64,000 nt of DNA from Xiphophorus maculatus (Eukaryota; Chordata; Actinopteri; Cyprinodontiformes; Poeciliidae): positions 20,258,312 to 20,322,311 of the forward strand of contig NC_036459.1 in the NCBI RefSeq assembly GCF_002775205.1. The letters run 5' to 3'. The position numbers were made by a program, and so were the translations under genes. Each line of letters opens with the position of its first letter. Position 1 is the first letter of the stretch. Positions 1-59,654 of the stretch are shown piece by piece. Under the pieces are notes generated by a model. The model did not search any database. It had not been told where the DNA came from and saw only the letters and a list, made by a program, of their open reading frames with translations.

Positions 1-339
1 GTGTTTTATGCAGACTGTTTTGACGAGATGTAAAGATTTCCACTTTTTGGGGGGAAAAAATAGGCTTTTCTTCCATGTGAATTAAATCAGAATTATTGTG
101 CAAATAATTAAGCCTTTTTACTTTTTTTATTATGGCTTGTAACAAAACCCCATAATTCAATGTTTCAGAAAATTATTTAATAAAATTGCTAAAAAAAGAT
201 TCATAAATTCTGTGTCCTTGCTTACTGGATTGTCAAGAGTGCTGACTTGCCAGATGTCTAAGAGACAGTAATTGGCACACTCCACAGGAAGAGTGAACCA
301 CAAAAGGTCATTTTAAAGCAAACCTACCCTAGTCAAAAA

Positions 340-760
340 GAAAAAATACTTTAGTATATACTGTACTTACGTTTGTGTAAGTATATTTTAAGTATACTAA
401 GTATTAAGTGTTCTACCTATAAATATACAAGTATAATGCTTGTACCAATTGACATTATAACTTTAAACATACTTAAATATAATTGTACCAAAATACACTT
501 TTTAAGAAATCTATTAAATAAAAGTATATTTTAAGTGAACAAAATATGTATTTGCCCAAGTGTAAATATACACTTGCGCAAGTGTATATTTAAAATGTTT
601 TAAATATATTTAAAATATCTTAGATATTTTGTGTATATTTTAATATATATGCTCAAAATAGAATTTTTTAAAATTCACTTAACTCTTACTTTAAAATATT
701 ATTTTCAGTATGTTTTAAATTACATATCAGTGTATATTTTGGGCTAATAAAGTATGCCTT
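340..760. repeat. AT-rich degenerate repeat with a perfect palindrome
   Basis: Variants of 'aagtatattttaagtatact' recur many times in both orientations. A perfect 28-bp palindrome with no loop lies at 564-591, centred on cttgcgcaag. This looks like a decayed inverted-repeat element or low-complexity AT repeat. No family was assigned and no coding potential is seen. Bases 1-339 show nothing recognisable. Confidence 0.45.
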
Positions 761-1600
761 TTTAGGTGCCCTAATAATCTTTTACTGTTTTTGTTAAAAT
801 GGCAAAGAATAAAAAATAATAAAATTTATACTTGATGTAATGTTGTTTAACAAAGTAAATACTGTGTTCATACCTCAAAATATCAAATACGTATACTTTA
901 GTGACAGGTTCTACAACAAAACTTGTCCTTAACACTAAATGTAGCAGGTATCTTTAGTTCTATATCTCTCCGAATATGATCTGTTGTTTTCAGTTTTTTA
1001 ACTAAAACACGGAAGCTGTTTTTACCCAATCCATTTTCAGATGTATAATGTAAGATCTGTTAAAATTTGTGAATGGTATGAGCTCCAGTTCACACTCCAG
1101 ACCAGATGGTGGTGGTATGGCACACTTTCAGCTTTTTTTTAAACGCACCATAAAACGAAGAACAACCAAGAAGGTGAAGATAGCAGACGCTGTCCAAATT
1201 AGCCATTTTTACTCGCATAATGTTGAATTAAAAGTAGAGAGAGCCTTGATAACAGTGAGGATCAACGACAGAACATTCCCATTCACTGGACCACTGCACT
1301 TCACAGAAACCTACAAAAAAAAGAATAAAACAATTAAACAGAGAAAGTTTTTGTATTTAAAAGAGTACAGAAAAACAGCAAAGAAAAAAGTACGACTTAC
1401 AATTTTAAGAGGTTGTGGATTCACTATGTATGTGGCATCATTAGAACTGATAATGATTGGGACCGGATGCCTGGAATGAAAAAACATTTCTGGGTGACTT
1501 CTTTGAAGTGGACAAAATAGTCAGCAATATCATAAAATCAGATGATGTTGGCATTGACTATGAAGCTGTTTAAAGTGTGGACTTAAAGGGAGACAATCTA
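761..1600 (+). other. Intergenic stretch with an unrecognised open frame
   Basis: An open frame at 1069-1479 could encode 136 residues rich in lysine, arginine and threonine. I recognise no domain. Homopolymer runs (t8, a7-8) and a lack of splice or promoter context make a real gene unlikely. It may be a mobile-element remnant. Confidence 0.2.
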
Positions 1601-1604
1601 CCTT

Positions 1605-1745
1605 AAAATCTTTCCATCCATGATCTGAACATGCTGATCCTTGCAGGGTGGTGATTGGGGCTGGTGGTGCCCATCTCCAGCAGTCATCAGATGAGAGGCG
1701 GGGTTCACCCTGGACAGGTCACCAGTCCATCACAGAGCCCTGAAA
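1605..1745 (-). repeat. SINE-like fish repeat, fragment (copy 1)
   Basis: This contains the block 'ggctggtggtgcccatctcc', then 'gagaggcggggttcaccctg' and 'gacaggtcaccagtccatca'. The same block occurs at about 44255-44410 and, reversed, at about 48545-48790. It is therefore an interspersed repeat, read here in the antisense direction. Confidence 0.6.
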
Positions 1746-2989
1746 GCTAACAATGAATATAATGTATGAAAGAGAAATGGTAGATTAACAAGAGGAATAA
1801 ATACTGTCCAATTATTTTTTTAATCAAATCATGTTTATTAAGCGCTTAGTGTTGGAAACACACCAGTTTTTGCTGTTAAAAATGTGGCCAGCTGCTCAGT
1901 TAAAAAAAAAAGCCTTCCACTATGAAGACATGTGGAGGTCACAAGTCGGCATGCATAAAAATTTACTTTGTGCCAAAGTTTGAGTAAACACTTCTTCGCT
2001 GGCATGAAAATGTGCAGCAGCCAAGCAAACTTTTTCTGTGGACAATATCAAATTTCAAAGCGTCAAAACTCACTTAAATACACTGAAATCTAACTACATT
2101 CGATGTTATTTAAACCAAGAAGTTTCAGACCTGATGTCTTTTCATGATTTTAATATTTTATTGTTTTAACGTAAATGATTAAACTGAACCGCATTTATCC
2201 TCAGACAATAAGCTAACATGCACACAAAATAAAGAAAATAAAAGTAAAAGGATGTGAAAACCTCACTCGAATGTAAATAGTATTTTTCCTCAGTTTTGTC
2301 TCATAAAGATGTAATGCATCGGTCTGTGCACCGGAGCCATGCATATTCAGTCATTTCATTCTGACTGAAAAAGAAAACTGGGTTGGATCAGCAGATTAAC
2401 TCCAAACAAGTTTGATTGTTTTAAGGTGACCAAGATGTGTATACAATCACATATACATAAGTAGCTGCGCAAAGGGGCACACGTTTGTGCAGTGCCACAA
2501 TTACGTGGCACAACGTAATCAAGTCCTACTACCATGCAGATAGGATATTTTTAGACTGCGATCCACAATATTCTATTTTATATAATAAAGTATATTATTT
2601 AAAATATATATTCATTTCTTTAACATATATAGAATATTATTTAAACATATATTTTCTAAGTAATCTATTTCAGTGTAAAACACAGATAGTTCTATGCAGA
2701 CTGATGTTTCCAAACCTTTATTTCTGACAATTATGATTTTATTTCGACAGTTAATGCAATTATGACATTTAGGACTATAATATTAAATCAATAATAAAAC
2801 ATATAATACAGAAGTGTGGGTTGATTGTAGATTTTTAATCTGTTGAACTTGAAAAGTTTGAAAAGATTTGGTGATTTTTAATCATTTGAGCTGTCGCCAT
2901 TAATGCAACTTTTTAGATTACTTTATTTTGAATGTATCATATCATTTGAATAAGCTGTCATGAAATGAACCGTATGAGATCAGTTGAAC
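1746..2989. other. Upstream intergenic DNA, nothing recognised
   Basis: AT-rich sequence upstream of braf. No gene, RNA or clear element end was found. The open frame at 2485-2727 is low-complexity and not credible. Confidence 0.5.
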
Positions 2990-3121
2990 TGACGGTCTGA
3001 TGGTCAGGTGGACCGGAGAGAACCCCGTCGTCTCGTCCTGAGTCTCTGTCTCCCCCTCCTGTCCTCAGCACCAGCCTGCCTTTTCCTCTATTATTTTCCA
3101 CTCAGCTTCTCGCAGTTTAAA

Positions 3122-50072
<46,951 letters not shown>

Positions 50073-51909
50073 TTACAGCCAGCACAATAGTCCTTCTCTC
50101 ATCACCTCTCAAATGTCTTGTGTTCTTGCAATGGATTCATCTGTTCCTGGAAAATAATAATAATTTTTAAAAAACGGTCTTGAAGAATGTGTAATTTTCG
50201 TCCTTGGCCTGCCATGAAGGAGATGCATTCACTAAAGGTTCTTTCACAACAAAACCAAAGGACAGATAAGGGATTGAAGAAAAACAAGATGCAAGATTTT
50301 TGGACAAAATTGGTTTTAGATGAAAAGCCGTGAACTCCATAGATCGGTTTGTATCTTTGAAGCAAAGCTGGAATTGTCGTTCTGGCAGCTTTTTGATGGA
50401 CAGCAGAGCCGTGCCAGATGAAGAGGCCTCTTGTCTGCCATTATTCCCCTAAATTAAGCCGGTGTTTTTCTTGAAGGATGTTAACATGAACATTGTTTTT
50501 CACTTCTCACCCTTTCATACTACCACTACCTTTTGCTTAGAGCACCGTCCATCTGAAAAGCCATTTTAGAGGAAAGGTTCCTTGGAATTGTGCCGCAGGC
50601 TGTCTTGTGTTTCTTTGACTCTTTGTGATCTTAATTCTGCAACAGAAAAAACTGTTTTGCCCTCATGTTTGGATTATTTCAGTGATAAGGAACAGAAACT
50701 CAAATCTACAGTTTTTGTTATTTTGAAGGAATTTCCTTCCTTCCTGTAAACTTGCTGGTCAGATCTGTTTTTCTTACAGCAGATTCTATTGGTTAAAGTT
50801 CTTATATAGATAATTTCCTTCTACCTTTTATCTGACTTTGGGATTATCTATCCGCATTTCCCAAAGCAATCTGGAGCCCTCCAGCTAACTGAACCATTCA
50901 TCGGTTCTGGATGAGACATCTTTGAAGTATCTAAACTGCAGAAACTCCTCCACACTGTCCCTATATTCAAACTGTCCACTCGTTCATTCTAGATGACTCC
51001 TGCTTACTCTGAATCAGAAGGTTTGTAAGATTGATAGAGGGAAAAAATGCAGAAAAATTAAAATGTTTTGTTAAGTCTTACCACTACACCACGTAATAGT
51101 ATCCCAAAATAAAAGCGGGAGGGTTGATGTAGAGAGTGAATGAATGAACACTCTGAATGCAAGGCCAGTGTACAACGCTGATGGTCTCTTTGGGCTTCCA
51201 GATTGTTTCCCCAGGTAGTCACCATCTCTCTCTTCCTCTACTGAGCGAAAACGTTGCACTCTCTTTAAATTTCGGACCCAGCTTTTAGTTGCTTATGAAT
51301 GATGGCCAAGAGTGTTACCTACATAATAATCCAGATCTCTAACTGGCTTTTTTATTTTCTCTAAACAATGTTCCATCATTCATTTCATTTTGTATTGAAG
51401 GACTGAAGGTGTTAATATTGGTTCCTTGAATTTTATTTTTATTGTTTGCCTTCTACTATACAGGCAGGCCTGCAGATTTTGACATATTTATAATAGTTCA
51501 TTGTTTGTTTTTCGATAGCTTTATGCTCAGAATAGTTCAGTCTTTCTTTTAATGCTTGTTTTAGTCATTGTGACCTGTGTACTTGCACTTTGTAGAGAGC
51601 GACTAAGCAATTGGCCTTTTTTTTTTCTCTCACCTGAAGAATGAGTTACAATCTGAAAAGCAGATGAATCTTGATTTAAGTGCCACTGAGTCATCCACAG
51701 AAGCTGGACTGTGAATATTGAGTTGCACACACTCAGAAATGGTGTTTCAAAAAGTGAAGTCCAACATAGCACAAAAAGCTTTCAACCTTGATCTTAAACC
51801 ATCTTACCCTGACCCGTTATTTGCACTTCTTTTCTTTTTTTGTTACTTGCCTCTGAGCTTTGGTTCTTGTTCCCTCAGCAAATGTTTATAGTTTTTCTGT
51901 CTGAATTGG

Positions 51910-51915
51910 AATAAA
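51910..51915 (+). promoter_or_regulatory. braf: Candidate proximal poly(A) signal AATAAA
   Basis: A canonical hexamer about 1.8 kb after the braf stop. It would give a short 3' UTR isoform. Confidence 0.35.
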
Positions 51916-53429
51916 CTCCATTAAGCAACCACAGGACTATAAAACATCTAGGATTAATATTATATGCTATTGTCTACGCAGTGCTGCTATCTTTTGTTGC
52001 AAACTACCCAGCAGAGTGCAGAACTGTGACTGGTGTAGATACTAAATGGAACAGCTAGCAGTCTGAGCCACAGAATTGAGGGGCAAATGGGGCAATAGAG
52101 CTAAAAAAGCAACATGTTCTATAAAAAGGATCATGTGATACTATCTGACTAGAAACTAGAACTTTTTTTTTTCCATATTATCCCCATTTCAAAAATCACA
52201 TAGCATCAGTGTTTAAATCACCCTAACATGAACGGCATCCCCAGTTTGGACAGAGAACACTGATTGACGGGTCTAACCAATGCAAAGAGTATCCAAAGCT
52301 GCTTATATTTTTAAAAAAAAAGCTTTTCAATTTGTCAGTCATCGTCCAGCTGTGGGATATGACTGAGAGTGTTTCAGGTGTAGACGGCCTCCATGAAATA
52401 ACATTATGAAAGGTTGATGGTGGAAACTAAATATATTTTAAGCTAGGAAATCTTGAAAGAATAGAAGCAGTGGAAGTAAATTATGCATATTCAAAGCAGA
52501 TATAGAACTGAAAATCGACTTCTGACACAGCAAGAGCCTTTGGAACTGATATGCAGGTCTACACCTTGGTAATGTCATGTGGGCCTGCAGGGGCACTGTT
52601 GTCTGACAGAAAACACTATACGCTCTCTTACTGAATATATTGATTGGCTATGTGGCTGAAGGAAAATGACTTACTGAGCTCTCTCACTAAGATCAAAGAT
52701 CCTCTGTATCACAAACATGAGTGATCTTCATGAAAGTGAGTGAAGAGGAAAAACCTGTTCTCTTCAAGCTTCTTTTCGTTGTTGAAGCTGCAGTATGTAA
52801 CTTGTAAAATTTGGTGAAACAGTCACCATGTTGTGACAGTATAATATGTGACAGATAATCTGTGAAAAGATCAAACTCCTACCAGTACTCTTACTACCAT
52901 CTGCAGAAATGCACTGCTCCAAGTCAAAAACCATCAATCAAAGCCAGGAGGAAAGTCTTAGCACTGTCAGTCAACCTCAGGTATACACTGCTCAATGTGC
53001 TGCTGGTGGAGAAACAATTTACCATTCAAGGAAAGTTGTTTATTTGCTGTCATTGGCAATGCTAACTATCCTCAGCATTCATGGCAGGTGAACTAGCTGT
53101 AGCGTAGAACTAGCTGTAAAAAAATAATTTTTTCAGATCATCTGTCCGTACAACAAATATGTAAAGCACTGTCTCCTGATAATTAGCTGCACCAGCATCT
53201 AGTCCTACCCAAAGTATTTGATCAAAATGAACGAGGGACTGATTATCTGTGGCTGTCATCTAATGTCCATCACCGTTTTAAGTTCCCTACCACCTGCCAT
53301 CTGTGGCATTAGCTTGAAGTGGCATTCAGGACCAAATGATGTTCTGTTGAAAGACAAAATTGTAGACAGTTAGGGCAGGGTGTCAGTATCCTTAGACTGT
53401 TTACATATTTGTTAGTGTTGCTGAGTTAA

Positions 53430-53675
53430 ACCATCATAAGTAAAGCATACTTATGATGGTCTGTTGAATCAAGAATGAATCTTGAATCAGAATGAAAGAG
53501 GGAAAGTCTTCCCTTTCAGAAACTATTGTTACTTCCTAATATGAAGCAGGATGTTTCAGGTAACTGTTATTGGATGAAGGTGTTTGCGACATCCATGCAC
53601 ATCAGAATAACATTACTGGTCAAAACCAGTAATGTTTTTGCCATTCACTAGAAATTACAACATTTCTAGTGAATG
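53430..53675. repeat. Three perfect short-loop inverted repeats in 250 bp
   Basis: A 13-bp arm with 5-nt loop (53430-53460), a 12-bp arm with 4-nt loop (53609-53636) and a 14-bp arm with 6-nt loop (53642-53675). All are perfect. They lie in the probable braf 3' UTR, so they would fold in the RNA. Confidence 0.92.
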
Positions 53676-54504
53676 TTGCCATTATTTGATTATTTTCAAT
53701 AATAGTTTTTTGTCACATAGTCATTTGATACTACAGGAAATACAGGCAGACTTGGTTTACAGTAGAGCATATTTAACTTAGTGGGTAGGGTGTCAGTCTG
53801 TTAGCTCTCCAAGCTACTGAATCTCATTCAAGTTTAGATTTCTTCCTACAATATAGAGACTATGTTACTACTGTCATATTGGTTGGTTATTGTCCGCGTG
53901 CAGTTTTATTTTGTTACTCCTCAGATAATTCAGTCAGCATTCGTGCCTCATTTTTCTGACCAAGCTATTCTACAAGTTCAAGTGTTCTAAGACTGAAGGT
54001 ATGGTCTTTAAATAACTGCAACTACAATTTGAGTAAGTTGAACTCAAAACATCTGCTTTTTTTTTATCACTTTTCATTACTATCCCCCTTTTGCAGTCAA
54101 AGTGAAGTCAAATGAGTGAAAATAGCTTTGTACCACTGAGCAGCTAATCTATGTGAAGCACAACTGTGTTGAGCTGAATCGAAATAGATACAAACATCCA
54201 ATCAGAACAGGCTTAACAAAAAGATGTGTCACATCTTCTACACACTTCACAAACAGAAGTGTGTATGTGTTTTGCTCTATACCTCGTAAAGTGTTTGACC
54301 CAATTTAAGATCATGACTGAGGTAAAACTGTGAGCTCCTAGTTGACCTTTGTCCGAGTATAGCCTTTGTTCTTGTCCCGAGGTTTTGGATTCATCCTTCA
54401 GTGTTTGTATTTTCTACAGATGCTTGCACACTATGAGACTTGAGGAAGCAAATGGTGATAACTTTACAAGATCTGTTTTAATTTCTGTCATATTATTGCA
54501 AATA

Positions 54505-55010
54505 TAATGAATATTGGCAAAGCTTTCAAATTACTGGTCAATCTACATTCCTACCCTCATCTATGGCTATAAGCTTTGGGTAATGACTGAAAGAACAAGA
54601 TCACAGATACAAGCACCCAAAATGAGCTTTCTCCTAATCCTGTCTCTAAGGGAGAGCCCAGAAACCTTATCTGGGCTCTCCCTTAGAGATGGGGTGAGAA
54701 GCTCGGTCATCTGGGAGGGACTCAAAGTAGAGCCGCTGCTCCTTCACGTCAAGGCAGTTGAGGTGGCTCGGGCATCTAGTTAGGATGCCTCCTGGACGCC
54801 TCCCTGGTGAGGTGTTCCGGGCACGTCCCACCAGGACGAGGCCCAGAGGAAGACCCAGGACACAATGGAGGGACTATGTTTCTTAGCTGGTCTGAGTAGA
54901 TCTTAGGATTCCCCTGGAGGAGATGGCCCAAGTGAAACCTGAGGCCTCCCTACTAAGGCTGGTACCCTTGCGACCCGACTCTGGATAAGTGGAAGAAAAT
55001 GACTGTATGG
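54505..55010 (+). mobile_element. LINE 3' end, same family as 29140-30615
   Basis: Reads AKLSNYWSIYIPTLIYGYKL, then WVMTERTRSQIQAPKMSFLL, then the downstream nucleotide blocks ctgctccttcacgtcaa and ggataagtggaagaaaatg. A 19-bp perfect inverted repeat (54643-54689) has been created inside it and breaks the frame. Confidence 0.85.
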
Positions 55011-55360
55011 ATACATCATTAGTTATCTGGGAGCAAAGATTGACTCTGACCCACTCATGATTTTCAGTTCGGTCTTTTCCATATTTTGTGTTCTTTTTCT
55101 TAAAGAACTCCCGACTGTCCACCTAGCTTGCACCTTTAATTAATTTCAAGTGTGACCTCTACAGCATTTTTTTCACCTGTAAATAGTTGTAAAAAGAATA
55201 TACCGTCAGTTTGCTAGAAGGCATGGAGAATTTAAATGTAACAAATTCATTGATGCTCAAAACTAAGTCATTTTGATGAGATATTAGTGTACAAATATTT
55301 AAAGCTGTAAATATAGGGAGGAGGCTTTATGTATTGGTTGTGAATATGAAAAACTGATAT

Positions 55361-55366
55361 ATTAAA
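55361..55366 (+). promoter_or_regulatory. braf: Candidate distal poly(A) signal ATTAAA
   Basis: The common variant hexamer, followed by T/G-rich sequence (ttgatttgtgtccttttttg). It sits about 50 bp after a TGTAAATA motif. Confidence 0.4.
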
Positions 55367-55385
55367 GACATGCATGAAAGTAAAA

Positions 55386-56652
55386 CTTGATTTGTGTCCT
55401 TTTTTGTCTTGAATGAAGTTCTATCATGTTCCACCTTATTACTGCATTTTCTATAATATTTTTGTCACTCATTTCAGAAAGTCCAACTCAAACACTACAA
55501 AGATTCATTAGAGACTGTGAAATATTTCAGGCTGTTTTTTTTTAGCACTAATTGGAATATCAAATAACACCAAGAAAACAGAATATTTTAAACAAAAATG
55601 TCAAATTTCTTAAAAGTATGTTCTTTTCTTTACACTGAATACTTGATTGGGGCTCCTTTTGCATTATTTACTGAATCAATGCGGCATTGCACGGAGGAGA
55701 TCAGACTGTGTTTCTGCTGAGGTGTAATGGAAGCCCATGTTTCCCCATGTTCCTGTGGGATCTTGAAAAGTTTTTTAAAAAGACTACAATTTAATTTAAT
55801 TTTGAGACCTCTTAAATAGGCTTTGCACTGAGCAGTGGAAAAAAAATCTAAATGAGTGTCAAATCAATTGATACACATGGGGATGATGTGGCATCGCAGA
55901 TGGATGGCATGGATGAGGATTACCGTACTTGAAGTGAGGACAATAGAAACCGGAGACTGACTATAGCATGAGACAAACTATAGAGGACACAATAAACCAA
56001 GAAAAGCTAACATGTATCTAAGGAAACTACAAATGTACAAAGAACAAAATGAAAGAAAAAAACTTAAGTGGCAAGAGCTTTTCAAGCAATAATTAAAATG
56101 GGGGAGACTTAGCAGAATATGGCAAGAGCATAACAAAAAAGTATGAATTAATTTATTGTCACCATTCTTTTGTGCAGTCAGATTAATGTTAAAAATAACT
56201 AGTTCCAAAAACAGTGCAGTGTAAGAAATGCAATGTAAATATAATACAAACATAAATATGGTAATATTTACAACATACATACACAACCACCATACAATTA
56301 TTGCTTATTAGAGTTGAGGGTGATTTTGCTTCTGGTTTTGAGCCTACAGATAGGAGATCATAAGAAAAAAATGAATATTGGGGAAAGGGAATACAAGAAT
56401 AAACTAGAAAAATAGAGCTCAAAGAAATAACTACGGTAATATGGCAGAAACTATGAAGTCTAAATTGTCCACAAGAAACAATAAAACCAAAATGCCAAAC
56501 ACCCAAAATTTGTGGCAAACAGTGAAAGCTCAGACATTTTGGTGAAATCTACTCAATGGAATGTTTTTTTATCAGATCACCTGATGACAGAACAACTTAG
56601 ATGGATGGAATAGTATGAATTAAATTTATGGAGGTAGGTCAACAGTCCAGAA
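55386..56652. other. Intergenic DNA, nothing recognised
   Basis: AT-rich. The minus-strand open frames at 55978-56518 are hydrophobic low-complexity translations without known motifs. Confidence 0.4.
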
Positions 56653-57900
56653 CAGGGATGTCAAAGTCAAATACACTGAGGGCCAAAAAACCAAATTTGC
56701 TACAAGCCGAGGGCCGGACTGGTTCAATGTTTATTAAAACATATAGAAATGATTGCACATAACCTATTGAACCAAGACCTAACACAGTGTATATTTAATA
56801 ATTAAATGAATAAACCAATATTTTCTTATGGATCTGTCAGTAATTTCAAGTGAAAACATTTTTCAAAAGGCAAACAGACAAAAACAAATTTCCTTCAAAG
56901 AAAAACTGCATGTTTTGTACATTAAAAGAATAAAGCAATATTTTGTTATGGCTCTGTCAGTAACCTCAAGTGAAAACATTTATATATTTACTATTAATCT
57001 ATGTTTATGATTTGTTCTTTTAAATTGCCATTTATATTATTTTCCGGTCTCAGGAAATGATTGAGGGATGAAGAGACTGATGTCTGGTTCTTTAGGTTCT
57101 GCGGTTCCTCTCCTGACCAATTCTGTCTGATATCACAGATATCACTAAGATTTCACTGGGCGCCACTGAACATCACTGACACATTTTTTTAATGTCCCTA
57201 TTAAACATTACTATAATTGTTTAGCCTGGAATATGCGTCTTCCCAGTACCGTCTGTATTTTTGCCAGAGGTTTTACTTCTACGGACGGAGCAGTATCAGT
57301 GGACATTTTAAAGACACCGGTTGATAGCAGCTCACTGCGGCTGCGCAGTGTCCGTCTCTAAGCCACCGTGACAACAGCGTCAGTTCGTAGGGAGGGGATC
57401 CCGCAACGACAATTTAGCATACCGTAACACTTATTGTTGAGATGTGTGTTATAGGTGTGTCTATCAGACATTTATAGCAATACGGAATAAATCGCGTCCC
57501 GTATGGGCATCCATATTGAACCAATTAAAACATATTAAACCATATTAAAACATCCGCCTGTCATTGTAGCCTAGCTTAAGCTAACCTTAATATTTGCAAC
57601 TCTCTTGTTGTTACTGTTACGGCCCGGCTCGGATGGCCGCAACAAAAAATAGGGAGGACACGGCAAACCCAACGGTTTTTGACCCCTTCAGAGGCATTTA
57701 TTAAAAACACAAGATGTTTTTAATAAATGCCCCCCCCCCCCCGCCCGCTGCAGATTGACAGGGTTTTCCCACAGTAAAATATGGTCACCCTAGTGTGTGC
57801 AAAGGCTGTGGCCTGCGGGCCGTTCTAATAGTAATTAAATATCATCCAGGAGGCCATAGATAATTAATTCGGCCCACGGGCCTTGACTGTGACATATGTG
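56653..57900. mobile_element. Non-autonomous hAT-like element (1248 bp)
   Basis: The left end is cagggatgtcaaagtcaa and the right end is ttgactgtgacatatgtg, an imperfect inverted repeat with mirrored 'gggccg' and 'cgggcc' blocks inside. It is flanked by GTCCAGAA and GTCCACAA (56645-56652, 57901-57908). A poly-C run (about 57731-57742) and a 16-bp perfect hairpin (57694-57730) lie inside. Confidence 0.65.
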
Positions 57901-57909
57901 GTCCACAAC

Positions 57910-58415
57910 AATGGCGAGTGTGGAAAAGAAGTGAAGAAACGTGTCTAAGTAGGGTGAACCAGGTGGAGAAAAGTGTCAAGTGTGATAAAAGAGTATCAGC
58001 AAGAATGCAGGGGAAGGTGTACAGGACGGTAGTGAGACCATCGATGCTGTTTGGTTTAGAGACAGTGGCAATGATGAAGAGGCAGGAGGCAGAGCAGGAG
58101 GTAGCAGAGATGAAGATGTTGAGGTTCTCTTTGGGAGTGACAAGGATGGATAAAATCAGAAATGAATACATCAGAGGAACAGTTCATGTCAGAGGAGAGA
58201 CACTGAATACATCGGTAGAAGGATGATGAGGATGGACCTGCCAGGAAAGAGACCTAGAGGAGGACCAAAGAGGAGATTTATGGATGAAGTGAAAGATGAC
58301 ATGAAGGCAGTTGGTATCAGAGAAGAAGATGCGGAGGAAAGGGTTACATGGAGACGGATGACTCGCTGTGGCGACCCCTACGGGAAAAAGCTGAAAGGAA
58401 AAGGAAAAGAAGAAT
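57910..58415 (+). mobile_element. RTE/BovB-like LINE ORF2 C-terminus
   Basis: Two overlapping frames read MQGKVYRTVVRPSMLFGLET, then MLRFSLGVTRMDKIRNEYIR, then KRPRGGPKRRFMDEVKDDMK and MTRCGDPYGKK. This is the typical end of a fish RTE-type ORF2. The reverse transcriptase is missing. Confidence 0.85.
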
Positions 58416-58559
58416 GCTACTTAAAGATTTTGTTGTTGTTGTTTGTTTGTTGTTGGGTTTTTTTGCCAACCACCAAACAAAGAAGGAGGACAAAGAAGCT
58501 TCCGATGACTGGGGGGCCTAAAGACGCTTCCCTTACATAGATTTGCGTTAGACTCGGAC

Positions 58560-59126
58560 AAGGCCCTCTGTCTTCCGGCCCGACCACACTCCGCTCCACA
58601 ATGATCCAGTCCTTTTTATCCCTTATCCCTTCGCGGTTCCAACGCTGTGATTGGATGCTGACTGCTTGTCAGGAAGAAAGGAGTGTTGTGTTGAGGCCGA
58701 AAACAGGACCACAAGCAATAATTATACAATATTGGGTGATTTGTTAATAAATGGTGGAAGGGCAGGATCCCTGCGGTCAGACCAGACAGACTGCTGTTTC
58801 CCTCACCACTCTGCGTCGCTCTCTACGGGTCACAGTGTTCCAAACCTGACGCTGCCTTAACCACACATGATCGGGGTGCCGTGCGGCGACACAGACCGAA
58901 GCTTATCTTAGCCCTTTATCCTTCCTATAGCACACAACACGATCCAGCTTTTGGTTCCGGTAACCTGAGGCTGTCGAACCTAGGAAACACTGACACATGG
59001 AGCAGCACAGAGTGGAGCCACCATGTCGCCTGCTTGAAAATAGATCCGGTGCTGAAACTGCATAACGGCGTTTAGAAGCTGGTTTCCGTTTTCTCTAAAA
59101 TCAACCTGTTCAACCCTCCGCATCAG
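58560..59126 (+). promoter_or_regulatory. Candidate promoter and non-coding first exon of the LARGE gene
   Basis: A CpG-richer stretch rises between a LINE and AT-rich DNA. It ends in a good donor, ccgcatcag|gtgagc, at 59126/59127. The ATG at about 59022 is followed by an early stop, so the exon would be untranslated. Its link to the coding exon at 60570 is inferred from position and strand only. Confidence 0.4.
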
Positions 59127-59654
59127 GTGAGCTTGTAATTCTCTAATCGAGGAGCTCTTAAACTACAAATAGGAGTTTTAAAATGTGAGGTTTGGTGCTG
59201 AGGCGGCCATAGATGGTGCAGATCAACACCGAGTATATGATCAACATTTTCACAGAAGTTAGTCTGTCATAATAAACTATCTGGCATAAAATAACAATAG
59301 CATATTTTTTTTTAAATATAAAAGGATCATGGACTTAATTGCAATTGTAGCAGAAGCAAGATGCGGTTTCAAAACAAAACTTAACAGGTTTTCTTTGTCC
59401 AATAATCTAATATATTCTATTAGAATATATTGGAACAGTTAAATTTTTCTACATTAACAGTTTGCCTTAAAATATCATTTAAATGTATCCCTTTTGCTTT
59501 CATGTTTTTTTAAACCCTCACATTTCTTTGTTACTGTTAATTTTCTTAGCTTTAATGAGATTCCAGTTTTGTAATGTTGTTGGGGTTAATGTATTACTTC
59601 TTATTCTGTTTCAGAATCCATCTTTATAACATAAGTCCAGTTTTTGGAATTCAA

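Larger units (their letters stand above)
50073..55385 (+). other. braf: Probable braf 3' UTR
   Basis: No further coding homology follows the stop. Poly(A) hexamers stand at 51910-51915 (AATAAA) and 55361-55366 (ATTAAA). The last 300 bp before the second look like a real 3' end: AT-rich, with two TGTAAATA motifs (55178-55185, 55306-55313) and a T/G-rich stretch after the hexamer. A LINE fragment at 54505-55010 would be transcribed as part of this UTR. Both ends are inferred. Confidence 0.4.

Noticed and set aside
1069..1479. 136-residue basic open frame as a gene
   Set aside because: No domain, homopolymer-rich, bordered by repeats, no clear exon or promoter signals.
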